Positions 1 through 7,634 of a DNA stretch of 8,774 bases are shown piece by piece (the first letter of the stretch is position 1; every line of letters begins with the position of its first letter). The notes beneath the pieces were generated by a model. That model did not search any database and had not been told where the DNA came from. It saw only the letters and a list, made by a program, of their open reading frames with translations. Both the position numbers and the translations under genes were made by a program. This stretch comes from Draconibacterium sp. (GTDB lineage Bacteria > Bacteroidota > Bacteroidia > Bacteroidales > Prolixibacteraceae). Where the stretch lies: assembly GCA_015493625.1 (NCBI GenBank), contig WGCT01000308.1:1-8774 (forward strand), in the 5' to 3' direction.

Positions 1-436
1 GAAACATACTGGCGTCGCCACCGTGATAAATAATATCGCGAACAATAGTTGCCATAACCGGAGTATGCTCGGGCAGCGTTAACAGGAATACCGATTCAAT
101 TTCGGGGTGCATTTTTTTATTTACCTGTGCAATGGCACGTTCGTACTCAAAATCGGAAGAGGTTCTTATCCCACGTAAAATATAGCGGGCATCTACTTTT
201 TTGCAGAAATCAACAGTTAAACCGTCGTAAATCTGCACTTCAACTTTTGTTTCATTCTGAAAAACCTGATTGATCCACTTTTGTCTTTTTTCAATGGGAT
301 AGAACGATTTTTTGTTCGCATTATACCCAATCATAATCACAATTTTATCGAACATGTGAAGTGCTCTGTTTACAATCGATTCGTGCCCTATTGTAAAAGG
401 GTCGAACGAGCCCGGAAATATGGCAATTTTGTCCAT
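1..436 (-). CDS. coaD: Phosphopantetheine adenylyltransferase (PPAT), 3' end cut by window edge
   Basis: This enzyme catalyses the fourth step of coenzyme A synthesis in the cytoplasm: it transfers the AMP part of ATP to 4'-phosphopantetheine, giving dephospho-CoA and pyrophosphate. The visible 145 residues begin MDKIAIFPGSFDPFTIGH, which holds the nucleotidyltransferase signature GSFDP and the T-x-G-H motif (residues 15-18) that binds ATP. The RGIRTSSDFEYE stretch (88-99) and the late IVRDIIYHGGDASMF segment (131-145) are typical of bacterial CoaD. The family is usually about 150-160 residues, so only roughly the last 10 residues are missing. The ATG at 434-436 was chosen because it directly precedes the conserved first strand; a GTG codon just before it is possible but adds only one residue. 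It lies 40 bp downstream of the transporter gene on the same strand and may be co-transcribed with it. Identification is by direct translation and family motifs and is very secure. Confidence 0.97.
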   Translation of the reverse strand, partial: MDKIAIFPGSFDPFTIGHESIVNRALHMFDKIVIMIGYNANKKSFYPIEKRQKWINQVFQNETKVEVQIYDGLTVDFCKKVDARYILRGIRTSSDFEYERAIAQVNKKMHPEIESVFLLTLPEHTPVMATIVRDIIYHGGDASMF

Positions 437-476
437 CACGTAGTTTTTATTTGAAATTAAAAAACGTTATTTCTTT

Positions 477-2693
477 TTAGTTTATTGCTTTTGCACGGTT
501 GGCGTTTACAAACAAAATATTTCCTAAGTCGTTGTAGCCCTCGGTAAGTTCTTCGGCATTTTTTAATGCTTCCGAGGTAAACCCAATTAACGTTAAGTCG
601 GCATCGGCCGAGTGTTTCGTAATAACATTTTTCCGTTCTCCGGCTTCGAACTGAACCATTGAGACGTTTGCCGGGCTAATTGGCAGCCGCCCGGTTTTTA
701 TCAGCTCGAGCAGTTGTTTCCGTTTCTCTTCAATCGACTCTTCGGGGTAGAGGGCAAATATTTTTATTTTCCCTTTTTTCCAGTCGGGGTGCCCCAAAAT
801 TATGTAACCTAAAAGAATCATCAGGTTTGCATTCCGGTAATCTTCGGGGCTTATCCAAATATGCAATTCAGTTTTATAACCAAAACTTTTATACGATGAA
901 TTCAGAATACAGATATCGAATCCGGCCGATTCAACCAAATTGTAATTGTCTCTAATCTCTTTTAAATTGCCCGGGTCGGTTCTCGAAAATTCGAATAAAA
1001 TAAGGTTATTTCCTTTCCCCGAAATACCCGAAAGCTGAACTACTTGCGCAATTGCCGATGTGTACGACGGCGAAATTATTGTATCGAGATAAACCCGGCT
1101 TTTGTTTCCTGCCGAGAGTTGAATGAGGCGTGTAAGTACATCTTTCGACTCTTTTGTTGTCTCTTCGTTTAAAAAACCTTTTATAAAATGAATGTATGTT
1201 CCGAAGCCATATTTATACGAAATCCAACGCATAACATCGAAAGCCGAACGGCGTTTAAATGTGTCGTGCGAGATACAAACGCCAAAGGGACGCCAGCTTT
1301 TATCTTTTTCGTTACCGGCGCGTTGCAGCATAATTTGCAGTCGTCGGCTTAACTGAAAAATCACTCCTCTGAAAAGTTTATTCAACCCCTGATTCTCTCT
1401 GTTGTTGGTCATTATTACATAATAAATAATGCCCATTATTAATACCGAAAAAGCGGCGTAAGGTGTGTTCATTTTAAACATCAGCCAAAACGAAAACAGT
1501 GCCCCGAGAAGTGAGATGTACCAATTTGAACGGAATGTAGGACGGTAGGCCGGGTCGGCAGCAAAATGTTCGAGAAACGAGATTAAACAGATTGCTCCGT
1601 AGGTAACCATAAAAAACATGGAGATAATTTGAGCCACAAAGTTTACATCGCCAACAATAATAAAAAAGAAAGCGATAATAATTGTAACTAACGAACCGTT
1701 TACCGGCTCATTATCGTCGTTTTTCCCTTTTGCAAACCAGCTATTTACTGCTTTCTGCGGGAAAATATCATCGAACCCAATTGCCTGCAATGTTCGTGGA
1801 GCAACCATAATAGAGCCCAGAGCAGAACTCATTGATGCGGCTGCCAGTCCGATGGGAATTATTGGTCCCCAAATGGCAATTTTACTCATTATTAACTGGT
1901 CGCTTACCATATCTTCGGGAGTGGCAGAGATGGCAAATTTATAGGCAATAGCAACGTAAACAACCATTCCAACAACGGTCGCCCAAAGCGTTCCGCGTGG
2001 AATCGATTTTTTTGGATTTTTTAAATCGCCCGATAAACCTAATCCTGCGGCGAGTCCTGTAAAAGCAGGGAAAATAATTGTAAAAACAAAAAAGAAATTC
2101 AGGTGGTTGGGTACTGTTGCCTGAAAGTTTACCTCTGCCGGTTTTATTGGCGAATCGCCTAAAAAGAACATGGCAATTGAAATTAGCAGTATGGCAACAA
2201 CCAGATAAAGTGCTTTCATTCCGAAATTGGCACCTTTTGTTAATATCAGAATTGATAAAAGAATCATTGTTGGAATTGAGATGAACCGCATATCGGGAAT
2301 AACAATTCCGTAATTGTTGCTTAACCAGCTAATTACCGGCTCGAAAGCTTCGGCAAATGCAATAACATAAAAGGCTACACTAATTGCCTGCGAAAGATAG
2401 AGTGTGATTCCGATTGCACCGCCAATGTTCAACCCAAACGAGCGACTGATAATGTAATAAGCCCCGCCTCCCTGCACGCGTTGGTTGGTTGCAATTTCGG
2501 CAACGGCAAAAGCAGTTGGTATGGTAACGGCGTGGCCGAGAACAATAATTCCAATAACACCCCAAAAGCCAACCTGACCTACAGCCCAGCCAAAACGGAG
2601 AAAAAGAATTGCTCCCAATATTGTTGATAGTGCCGTAAGAAAAACCGGCATGGTACTAAATTTTGCATTCGTATTTACCAATGATTTTGCCAT
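477..2693 (-). CDS. Cation-chloride-cotransporter-like (SLC12/APC superfamily) membrane transporter
   Basis: A 738-residue inner-membrane secondary transporter. Residues 13-430 hold about 12 membrane segments of the APC/LeuT fold, and residues 435-738 form a soluble cytoplasmic domain, as in eukaryotic NKCC/KCC proteins. Landmarks read from the translation: TM1 LGAILFLRFGW (26-36), the GGGAYYIISRS segment (75-85), TM3 AFYVIAFAE (107-115), TM6 IIFPAFTGLAAG (206-217) followed by SGDLKNPKKSIPRGTL (221-236), TM8 SMSSALGS (287-294), and FRSNWYISLLGA (387-398). The Tyr of TM3 and the Pro/Thr of TM6 match K+-site residues of NKCC1, and the Ser-Ser pair 289-290 matches the Na+-site serines, from memory of those sequences; in TM1 the usual Asn is Thr. 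Residues 696-704 (ADADLTLIG) resemble the end of the SLC12 C-terminal domain. Many database entries call such proteins amino acid permeases. The family is clear; the actual substrate in bacteria is not established, so ion transport is inference. The gene precedes coaD. Confidence 0.88.
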   Translation of the reverse strand: MAKSLVNTNAKFSTMPVFLTALSTILGAILFLRFGWAVGQVGFWGVIGIIVLGHAVTIPTAFAVAEIATNQRVQGGGAYYIISRSFGLNIGGAIGITLYLSQAISVAFYVIAFAEAFEPVISWLSNNYGIVIPDMRFISIPTMILLSILILTKGANFGMKALYLVVAILLISIAMFFLGDSPIKPAEVNFQATVPNHLNFFFVFTIIFPAFTGLAAGLGLSGDLKNPKKSIPRGTLWATVVGMVVYVAIAYKFAISATPEDMVSDQLIMSKIAIWGPIIPIGLAAASMSSALGSIMVAPRTLQAIGFDDIFPQKAVNSWFAKGKNDDNEPVNGSLVTIIIAFFFIIVGDVNFVAQIISMFFMVTYGAICLISFLEHFAADPAYRPTFRSNWYISLLGALFSFWLMFKMNTPYAAFSVLIMGIIYYVIMTNNRENQGLNKLFRGVIFQLSRRLQIMLQRAGNEKDKSWRPFGVCISHDTFKRRSAFDVMRWISYKYGFGTYIHFIKGFLNEETTKESKDVLTRLIQLSAGNKSRVYLDTIISPSYTSAIAQVVQLSGISGKGNNLILFEFSRTDPGNLKEIRDNYNLVESAGFDICILNSSYKSFGYKTELHIWISPEDYRNANLMILLGYIILGHPDWKKGKIKIFALYPEESIEEKRKQLLELIKTGRLPISPANVSMVQFEAGERKNVITKHSADADLTLIGFTSEALKNAEELTEGYNDLGNILFVNANRAKAIN

Positions 2694-2890
2694 AAATATA
2701 TTTTTTTTGCAATGTTAAAGATTAGATTTATATCCGAAAAACCAAATCTTTTTTATAAAAATAGTATTTCGAAAGAGATTCAGGCAATAAAACCAAATCA
2801 AATCAGTATAATTTAGGAGTTAGTAGAATTGAGAGATTTAATTCATCAATTTTCAGTTATATTTGCAAACTTAAACTTTTATAAAAACAA
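2694..2890. other. Divergent intergenic region between transporter and glycosyltransferase genes
   Basis: This 197-bp AT-rich stretch separates the start codons of two divergent genes and must hold the start signals of both. On the plus strand it holds a good TAnnTTTG box (listed separately). For the minus-strand transporter the nearest candidate is TAACATTG at 2710-2717, one mismatch from the consensus and 16 bp before the start codon, so it is weak. No open reading frame, RNA gene or strong hairpin was seen. Confidence 0.7.
2858..2865 (+). promoter_or_regulatory. Bacteroidota-type -7 promoter box (TATATTTG) for the glycosyltransferase gene
   Basis: The sequence TATATTTG fits the Bacteroidota housekeeping sigma consensus TAnnTTTG at every fixed position and ends 25 bp before the ATG at 2891, implying a leader of roughly 20 nt. 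A -33 TTG is not at the expected distance; the nearest (2829-2831) leaves a 26-bp spacer, longer than usual. The same ten bases, TATATTTGCA, occur at nearly the same distance before the minus-strand gene starting at 7487. Confidence 0.55.
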
Positions 2891-3619
2891 ATGGTGAAAG
2901 CATCTTTTTTGTCAATAATAATTCCTGTATACAACGAAGAAAATACAATTGAGGCAATCTTAAACCGGGTAATCGATGTAAAGCTAAACTACGGTTACTC
3001 AAAAGAGATAATACTGGTAAATGATTTTTCGTCGGATAAATCGGTTGAAGTTATTGAGAGGTATATTGCAGAACATTCCGATGTTTCGATGAAGTTATTT
3101 AGTCAGCCCAAAAACATGGGTAAAGGGGCTGCACTGCACCGTGGAATTGCCGAAGCAACCGGCGATTGCCTGATTATTCAGGATGCCGATTTGGAATACG
3201 ACCCGCGCGAATACAACGACCTGCTAAAACCAATTGCCGAAGGAAATGCCGATGTAGTTTACGGTTCGCGGTTTATGGGTGGCAACCCACACCGCATCTT
3301 GTTTTTCTGGCACTCGCTGGGCAATAAATTCCTTACAATGGTTTCGAATATGTTTACCGACCTGAATCTTTCGGATATGGAAACCTGCTATAAACTTTTT
3401 AAGTCGGATATTATTAAGTCGTTGAACCTGAAAGAGAACCGTTTTGGTTTCGAGCCGGAAGTAACGGCAAAAATCTCGCGAATTCCCAACATCAGAATTT
3501 ACGAAGTGGGGATTTCTTATTACGGCAGAACGTACGACGAAGGGAAGAAAATTGGCTGGCGCGATGGTTTCCGTGCGTTGTGGAGTATTTTGAAATACAA
3601 TATTTTTTCAAGAAAATAG
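2891..3619 (+). CDS. Family 2 glycosyltransferase, DPM1/polyprenyl-phosphate sugar synthase-like
   Basis: A 242-residue GT-A fold transferase, probably acting on the cytoplasmic face of the inner membrane. Motifs in order: [13 protein letters not shown] (8-20), the first nucleotide-binding strand; [11 protein letters not shown] (41-51), where the conserved Asp pair usually found reads as [14 protein letters not shown] (75-86); the metal-binding D-A-D motif in [10 protein letters not shown] (96-105); VVYGSRF (122-128); METCYKLFK (163-171); and [11 protein letters not shown] (186-196), the acceptor/base region. This order and spacing match the dolichyl-phosphate mannose/glucose synthase-like branch of GT2. 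There is no C-terminal membrane anchor, so it is the short soluble form. By family knowledge it would move a sugar from a nucleotide donor to polyprenyl phosphate; which sugar is not readable. It ends 7 bp before a GT-C-like membrane gene, a classic donor-maker plus donor-user pairing. No Shine-Dalgarno sequence precedes the ATG. Confidence 0.93.
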   Translation: MVKASFLSIIIPVYNEENTIEAILNRVIDVKLNYGYSKEIILVNDFSSDKSVEVIERYIAEHSDVSMKLFSQPKNMGKGAALHRGIAEATGDCLIIQDADLEYDPREYNDLLKPIAEGNADVVYGSRFMGGNPHRILFFWHSLGNKFLTMVSNMFTDLNLSDMETCYKLFKSDIIKSLNLKENRFGFEPEVTAKISRIPNIRIYEVGISYYGRTYDEGKKIGWRDGFRALWSILKYNIFSRK

Positions 3620-3626
3620 TTGAACC

Positions 3627-5498
3627 ATGTTGAACGAGAAAACTGAAAAAAAACTGCTTTGGATTTTTCTCTCTGCCCTGTTTGTGCTTCAACTTGTATT
3701 TCTATTTCTTAACGAGAAAACGTTTGGTGGCGCCGATAGTATTTCGCATTTTCAAATAGCAAAATTTGCCTTTAAATATCCCGAGCTTTTTTTAGACCAC
3801 TGGGGGAAACCTGTTTACACAACGCTTTCGGCGCCTTTTGCCTTCTTTGGGTTTAAAATGGCACAGGTTTTTAACTTGCTTGCGGCTCTAATTGCATTGT
3901 GGTTTGTTTATAAAATAGCCGAAGAAATTTACCGGCCGGGAGCTTTTTATATTGTTGTGTTTACAGCATTTGCACCCATCTATTTTCAATTAATGACCGC
4001 CTGCCTGACCGAAATGCTCTTTAGTTTAGTGTTGGTTGTTTCGGTTTGGCTGTTTCTAAAAAACAGGTTGATTTTTGCTGCAATTATTTTGTCATTCTTG
4101 CCATTTGTAAGAACTGAAAGCATTGTAATTTTGCCCATTTTTGCCGTTGCCTTTTTACTTAAACGAAAGTGGATTCCGGTACTTTTGTTGGCTACCGGTA
4201 CAATTTTTTATTCGGTTCTGGGCTTTTTTGTTTTCAACGATTTTTTCTGGATAGTAAACCGTTTCCCATACCCGAAAGGCGAAAGTGTTTACGGAAGCGG
4301 CAGCCTTTTTCATTTTATTAAAAAGAGCAACTATATTTTTGGCATTCCATTTATTGCTCTTTTGCTCACCGGCCTCTATTCGTGGATTTTAGAGATTATA
4401 AAAAAGTTCGACTTAAAAAATATATCGTTAATTTTATTTATAATAATTGCCGGAAGCTGGCTGACCTATTTTGCTGCGCACAGTTTTGTGTGGTGGCGCG
4501 GAATGGGCGGCTCGCTGGGATTAATACGGGTAATTGGTGCTGTTGTTCCGCTGGCGGCTTTAACGGCGTTAAAAGGTATTCAGTTTATTTTCGAAAAGGT
4601 TCAGAATAAGAAAATTGCCATCGGGGTGATTGTTTTTCTTACAGTTGCACAGGTATTTCTCTTTTTCAATAAAAACCACTACCCCACAAAAACCGATGCT
4701 GTTGATAAATTGATTCAGAAAAGTTCGGCTTATTTAACGGAGAACCCACAACAGGGAAGAATTTTCTATTTCAACCCCGAATTTGTCTTCTATCTTGGTC
4801 TCGACCCCTACGATAATACAAAATCGAGCTGGGGAGTTGGCGATAAAATGCAACCGTCGAACTCGATGGAATTTGGCGATGTTCTGATTTGGGATGCCCA
4901 TTTTGGCCCCAACGAAGGAAAAGTTTCGCCCGACGCAGTTGCTAACGACAGAAACCTGCAACTTCTAAAAACCTTTCTTCCGGTAGAAAACATTACAGTT
5001 CTAGGCGGGTACGATTATGAAATTCGTATCTACAAAAAGGTAAAAACAAAAGTTGCTGCTTCAACCGAAAAAGTTTTTAAACGAGGATTGGAAATTACAC
5101 CCGGCAAATCGAACAAGGTAATTACTCTCGAAAACGAAACTGTTTTGGAGATTCCAAAATCCGACGAATATAGCCCAACAATAGTTGTTTACACCAACGA
5201 ATTAAAAAAAGAAAACCTGTTTGAAGCCACGTTAAAGTTGCAGTTTAAAAGCGACGAAACAATTGCCAACACCGATGTTTTGCTTGTAATTTCGGTTGAA
5301 AACGGAAAAGATAAATTACGATATGCAAGTTTACCCGTTGAGTGGAGCAAGCAGGACAAAGTGTGGAAAACCGTTTCGCTAAAAACCCGTTTTAATGCCG
5401 ATATTCCGGAAACGGCAATTATTAAAATGTACATTTGGAACAGGGGGCATAAACATATTTTTATTAAACATTTTGATTCGGAAATAACATCCTTTTAA
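3627..5498 (+). CDS. Polytopic GT-C-like membrane glycosyltransferase candidate with C-terminal beta-sandwich-like domain
   Basis: A 623-residue membrane protein. About 10-11 hydrophobic segments lie between residues 11 and 347; residues 348-623 are soluble and probably periplasmic. After the first segment comes an outer loop with GGADSISHFQIAKFA (34-48), an Asp-x-x-x-His arrangement of the kind carrying the catalytic acid in GT-C/GT39-like transferases, and then HWGKPVYTTLSAPF (58-71), comparable to the G-K-P-P-L loop of ArnT/PMT-like enzymes. RTES (162-165) adds charged residues at a membrane boundary. The tail has a middle part (about 370-470, with NPEFVFYLGLDPYD at 383-396) and a beta-rich end (about 485-623) with YSPTIVV, WKTVSL and KMYIWN. 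This end resembles the tail of the convergent DUF2079 protein. It follows the GT2 gene by 7 bp, so translational coupling is likely. Family-level function is inferred; donor (polyprenyl-phosphate sugar) and acceptor are unknown. Confidence 0.8.
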   Translation: MLNEKTEKKLLWIFLSALFVLQLVFLFLNEKTFGGADSISHFQIAKFAFKYPELFLDHWGKPVYTTLSAPFAFFGFKMAQVFNLLAALIALWFVYKIAEEIYRPGAFYIVVFTAFAPIYFQLMTACLTEMLFSLVLVVSVWLFLKNRLIFAAIILSFLPFVRTESIVILPIFAVAFLLKRKWIPVLLLATGTIFYSVLGFFVFNDFFWIVNRFPYPKGESVYGSGSLFHFIKKSNYIFGIPFIALLLTGLYSWILEIIKKFDLKNISLILFIIIAGSWLTYFAAHSFVWWRGMGGSLGLIRVIGAVVPLAALTALKGIQFIFEKVQNKKIAIGVIVFLTVAQVFLFFNKNHYPTKTDAVDKLIQKSSAYLTENPQQGRIFYFNPEFVFYLGLDPYDNTKSSWGVGDKMQPSNSMEFGDVLIWDAHFGPNEGKVSPDAVANDRNLQLLKTFLPVENITVLGGYDYEIRIYKKVKTKVAASTEKVFKRGLEITPGKSNKVITLENETVLEIPKSDEYSPTIVVYTNELKKENLFEATLKLQFKSDETIANTDVLLVISVENGKDKLRYASLPVEWSKQDKVWKTVSLKTRFNADIPETAIIKMYIWNRGHKHIFIKHFDSEITSF

Positions 5499-5510
5499 AA
5501 GAATAAAATA
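5499..5510. other. 12-bp convergent junction without a recognisable terminator
   Basis: The stop codons of two convergent membrane-protein genes are separated by only 12 bases (aagaataaaata). No GC-rich hairpin with a T-run is visible in or next to the gap on either strand, so transcription from each side probably runs into the 3' end of the other gene. Confidence 0.6.
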
Positions 5511-7487
5511 TCAGTTCTTAATCATTGTTTTTTTTATAACCTGCAAATCATCGAAATAGATGGGTTCCGCACCGTGATTGCCAAGATAAAAAGAACAGCC
5601 GTTAAAATAGGGCTTCTGTGGAAGCCAAAAAGATAAAACAAGTTTTTTCCAACCTTTCGAATTAATATCTTCAATCTCTTTTGTGTAAAAATGAAACCTT
5701 TTGCCACAATCGGCAACAATATACCCTTTAGCATTTTTGTTTGTGTAATACCAAACACTAACCTGAATATAATCTCCCGGATTAATATCTCTTAGAAAGA
5801 TTTTTGTGCTATACTTATTTTCTGAGGTAATTTTAATACTAAAGTTTCCACTAAGTGATAATTCGTCAGACCGATATTTTATGGTTTCCGATTTCTCTTT
5901 TTTTGAAAGCAGTGCATGTTCTTCATCCGAATTCAGTTTTTCGTAACCACACACAAGTGTATCGGCAGCCGACCAGTGGTACTTGTTTGATAAGGTATTG
6001 GTCGCAGAAAAGTTGTTTCGTTTGAATAGAAACACAGGAAACTCACTGCCAATAATTTCCCATTTTGGATCAGAAAAATATTTATTTCTCTCCCTTTCAT
6101 TATACATTTGTGAAAATAAATAATGATTATCGTGTACCGAAAAAACAATATATTCAGCATCTCTTACTCTTGGGAAGAAATAAATTTTTTCTCGTTGGGC
6201 TAAATGGGGTAAAAGCATATTAGAAGCACTAACTTTTACATCTGTCGGAATAAGTTTTAATAAACTATTTACTTTCTTAACATTAAAAGGAGTTCGATAA
6301 AAACTTTTACCATACACTTTTACTTTCGATGTATTTAAAAGCCAGGGTGCTTTATTATTTACCCTGTCTAACTTATGAATCGTCATAGCAAGCGAAGCAA
6401 TACTAATAAAAATGACAAGCCATTTTATAATCTTTTTCGATTTAATTGATGAGAGTGTTAAAAAAACAGACAGTGGTAAAAGTGTTACAACCTCAATAGA
6501 ATAATAGGTGGCAATGCTCCATCGAGTTGGCGAATCGTTTAAAACTTTTTGTGCAACAATTGGAATAAACCAAATAAGATATTGGGGCCTTCGGAACAAA
6601 ATAAACCCACCCGATATTAGGTAAACCCAATAAAATTCTGCTTTAATACCATCGAATTTTGGATTGTTTAGGTGGTTAACAAAAAATAGTTTAAAAGCTT
6701 CAATCGGGTTTTGAATTATATACAATATTGCTTCGCCAGGCGTTGCACCCAAAGCTGCATAATTAAAGAGTGCGTATTTTACACCAGGCGTTTCTATCGT
6801 TGGAATAAAAACTTTAAATAGAAGAACAAAATATACAATTGAAATTATAATACCAATTACACTAAATAAAACAACTTTTTTGTCTTTTCGATGGTCGATA
6901 ATCAACACAATAAAAATAAAAATAAACCAGATTGGAATATTTTCTCTCGAAAACAGAGAGAGTATTAAAATGATTAATGATATCAGATATTTCTTAACCT
7001 TGAAATAATAGATAAAAATTGGAATAAAACATGATGAAATTATTGCAAGATTAACGTCGGCAGAAAATGAAGTAAATCTTCCCAAAAGCATAAAGTAATA
7101 GACGATTACTCCAGCACCCAGCCACAAATTATCCGATTTCAGTTTAATTAATTTGTAGGTGTACCAGGCGGCAACCAATATTAATGTTTGTTGAATAATG
7201 ATTAACGTATAGGTTTGTGTTAACCAGTTTAGTAACCAGTAAACAGGAATAAAATACATTAATGTAAATGAAAAATGGTCTTGTAAAAAAGTTCCCCTAA
7301 ATGTAGGAATCTGACTGATTCGAAAGTGAGAATAATCCCAAAAAGCAAAATTGTAATTCCCGTAATCGTAAGTCACAGTCTTAAAGAGGTAATGATTAAA
7401 AGTTCCTATAAAAAACATTAAAACTCCAAAAAAAATAAGAATTAGAAACGGAATTGAAATATATTTTTGGTGGAATGGCAACTTCAT
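5511..7487 (-). CDS. DUF2079-family polytopic membrane protein with C-terminal beta-sandwich-like domain
   Basis: A 658-residue protein of the DUF2079 type, a family of GT-C-like fold but no proven reaction. About 12 hydrophobic segments lie between residues 11 and 370; the rest is soluble. Family landmarks: YDYGNYNFAFWD (40-51), matching the Y-D-x-x-x-x-x-Q/W start; FLQDHFSFTLMYFIPVYWL (67-85), matching the D-H-F-S-P loop before P-L-Y; SRENIP (180-185), in place of the usual K-E-D; RWSIATYYSIE (322-332); and VSASNMLLPHLAQREKIYFFP (419-439), the family's late A-S-x-x-L-x-P-H-L-x-x-R motif. Residues about 535-655 form a beta-rich tail ending YFDDLQVI, like carbohydrate-binding or galactose-binding-like sandwiches. 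D41, D70 and H71 are plausible active-site residues by analogy with other GT-C proteins. Base composition is lower in GC than the left-hand genes in samples (10 to 16 of 60 bases around 6841-7020). It converges on the GT-C-like gene across 12 bp. Function unknown; glycosyl transfer is a guess. Confidence 0.82.
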   Translation of the reverse strand: MKLPFHQKYISIPFLILIFFGVLMFFIGTFNHYLFKTVTYDYGNYNFAFWDYSHFRISQIPTFRGTFLQDHFSFTLMYFIPVYWLLNWLTQTYTLIIIQQTLILVAAWYTYKLIKLKSDNLWLGAGVIVYYFMLLGRFTSFSADVNLAIISSCFIPIFIYYFKVKKYLISLIILILSLFSRENIPIWFIFIFIVLIIDHRKDKKVVLFSVIGIIISIVYFVLLFKVFIPTIETPGVKYALFNYAALGATPGEAILYIIQNPIEAFKLFFVNHLNNPKFDGIKAEFYWVYLISGGFILFRRPQYLIWFIPIVAQKVLNDSPTRWSIATYYSIEVVTLLPLSVFLTLSSIKSKKIIKWLVIFISIASLAMTIHKLDRVNNKAPWLLNTSKVKVYGKSFYRTPFNVKKVNSLLKLIPTDVKVSASNMLLPHLAQREKIYFFPRVRDAEYIVFSVHDNHYLFSQMYNERERNKYFSDPKWEIIGSEFPVFLFKRNNFSATNTLSNKYHWSAADTLVCGYEKLNSDEEHALLSKKEKSETIKYRSDELSLSGNFSIKITSENKYSTKIFLRDINPGDYIQVSVWYYTNKNAKGYIVADCGKRFHFYTKEIEDINSKGWKKLVLSFWLPQKPYFNGCSFYLGNHGAEPIYFDDLQVIKKTMIKN

Positions 7488-7514
7488 ATTAAACGATTAT
7501 TAAACTCAATGCTG

Positions 7515-7522
7515 CAAATATA
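7515..7522 (-). promoter_or_regulatory. Bacteroidota-type -7 promoter box (TATATTTG) for the DUF2079 gene
   Basis: Read on the minus strand the sequence is TATATTTG, an exact fit to TAnnTTTG, with its last base 27 bp before the ATG at 7487. That implies a leader of roughly 20 nt. No TTG is found at the normal -33 distance. Position, orientation and the match to the box at 2858-2865 (same ten bases, TATATTTGCA) support a real promoter. Confidence 0.55.
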
Positions 7523-7591
7523 AAAAGTATTCTTAAAGTATAAGTTGATTACTCTTTGGTAGATCTACACAACCAGTAAAAAATAATAATG

Positions 7592-7599
7592 TATATTTG
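7592..7599 (+). promoter_or_regulatory. Candidate -7 promoter box (TATATTTG) upstream of the palindrome
   Basis: An exact TAnnTTTG match on the plus strand, 217 bp before the phosphoesterase start. If used, the transcript would carry the whole 7635-7797 palindrome as its leader. A TTTG at 7555-7558 is too far upstream to be the partner -33 element. A second, poorer box (TATATTTC, 7794-7801) overlaps the right end of the palindrome and would give an almost leaderless message. Neither can be preferred from sequence alone. Confidence 0.3.
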
Positions 7600-7634
7600 A
7601 ACCCGGAAACAGAAGCCTGTTTTAAGGATGAATT

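Noticed and set aside
680..955. Plus-strand open frame of 91 codons inside the transporter gene
   Set aside because: It lies antisense within a well-supported coding region and its translation shows no family motif; it is a shadow of the real gene.
2710..2717. TAACATTG on the minus strand as promoter of the transporter gene
   Set aside because: One mismatch from the consensus, no TTG at the right distance and only 16 bp from the start codon; too weak to list as a feature.
2717..2751. AAAGATT/AATCTTT inverted repeat followed by T residues, considered as a terminator or operator
   Set aside because: Only 7 bp of almost pure AT pairing with a 21-base loop, in a divergent promoter region where no transcript needs to end; it is likely chance.
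4734..5434. Several minus-strand open frames antisense to the GT-C-like gene
   Set aside because: They overlap each other and a strongly supported membrane protein gene, and have no recognisable domains or start context.
5534..6160. Short same-strand frames within the DUF2079 gene
   Set aside because: They are in another frame of a gene with clear family motifs along its length.
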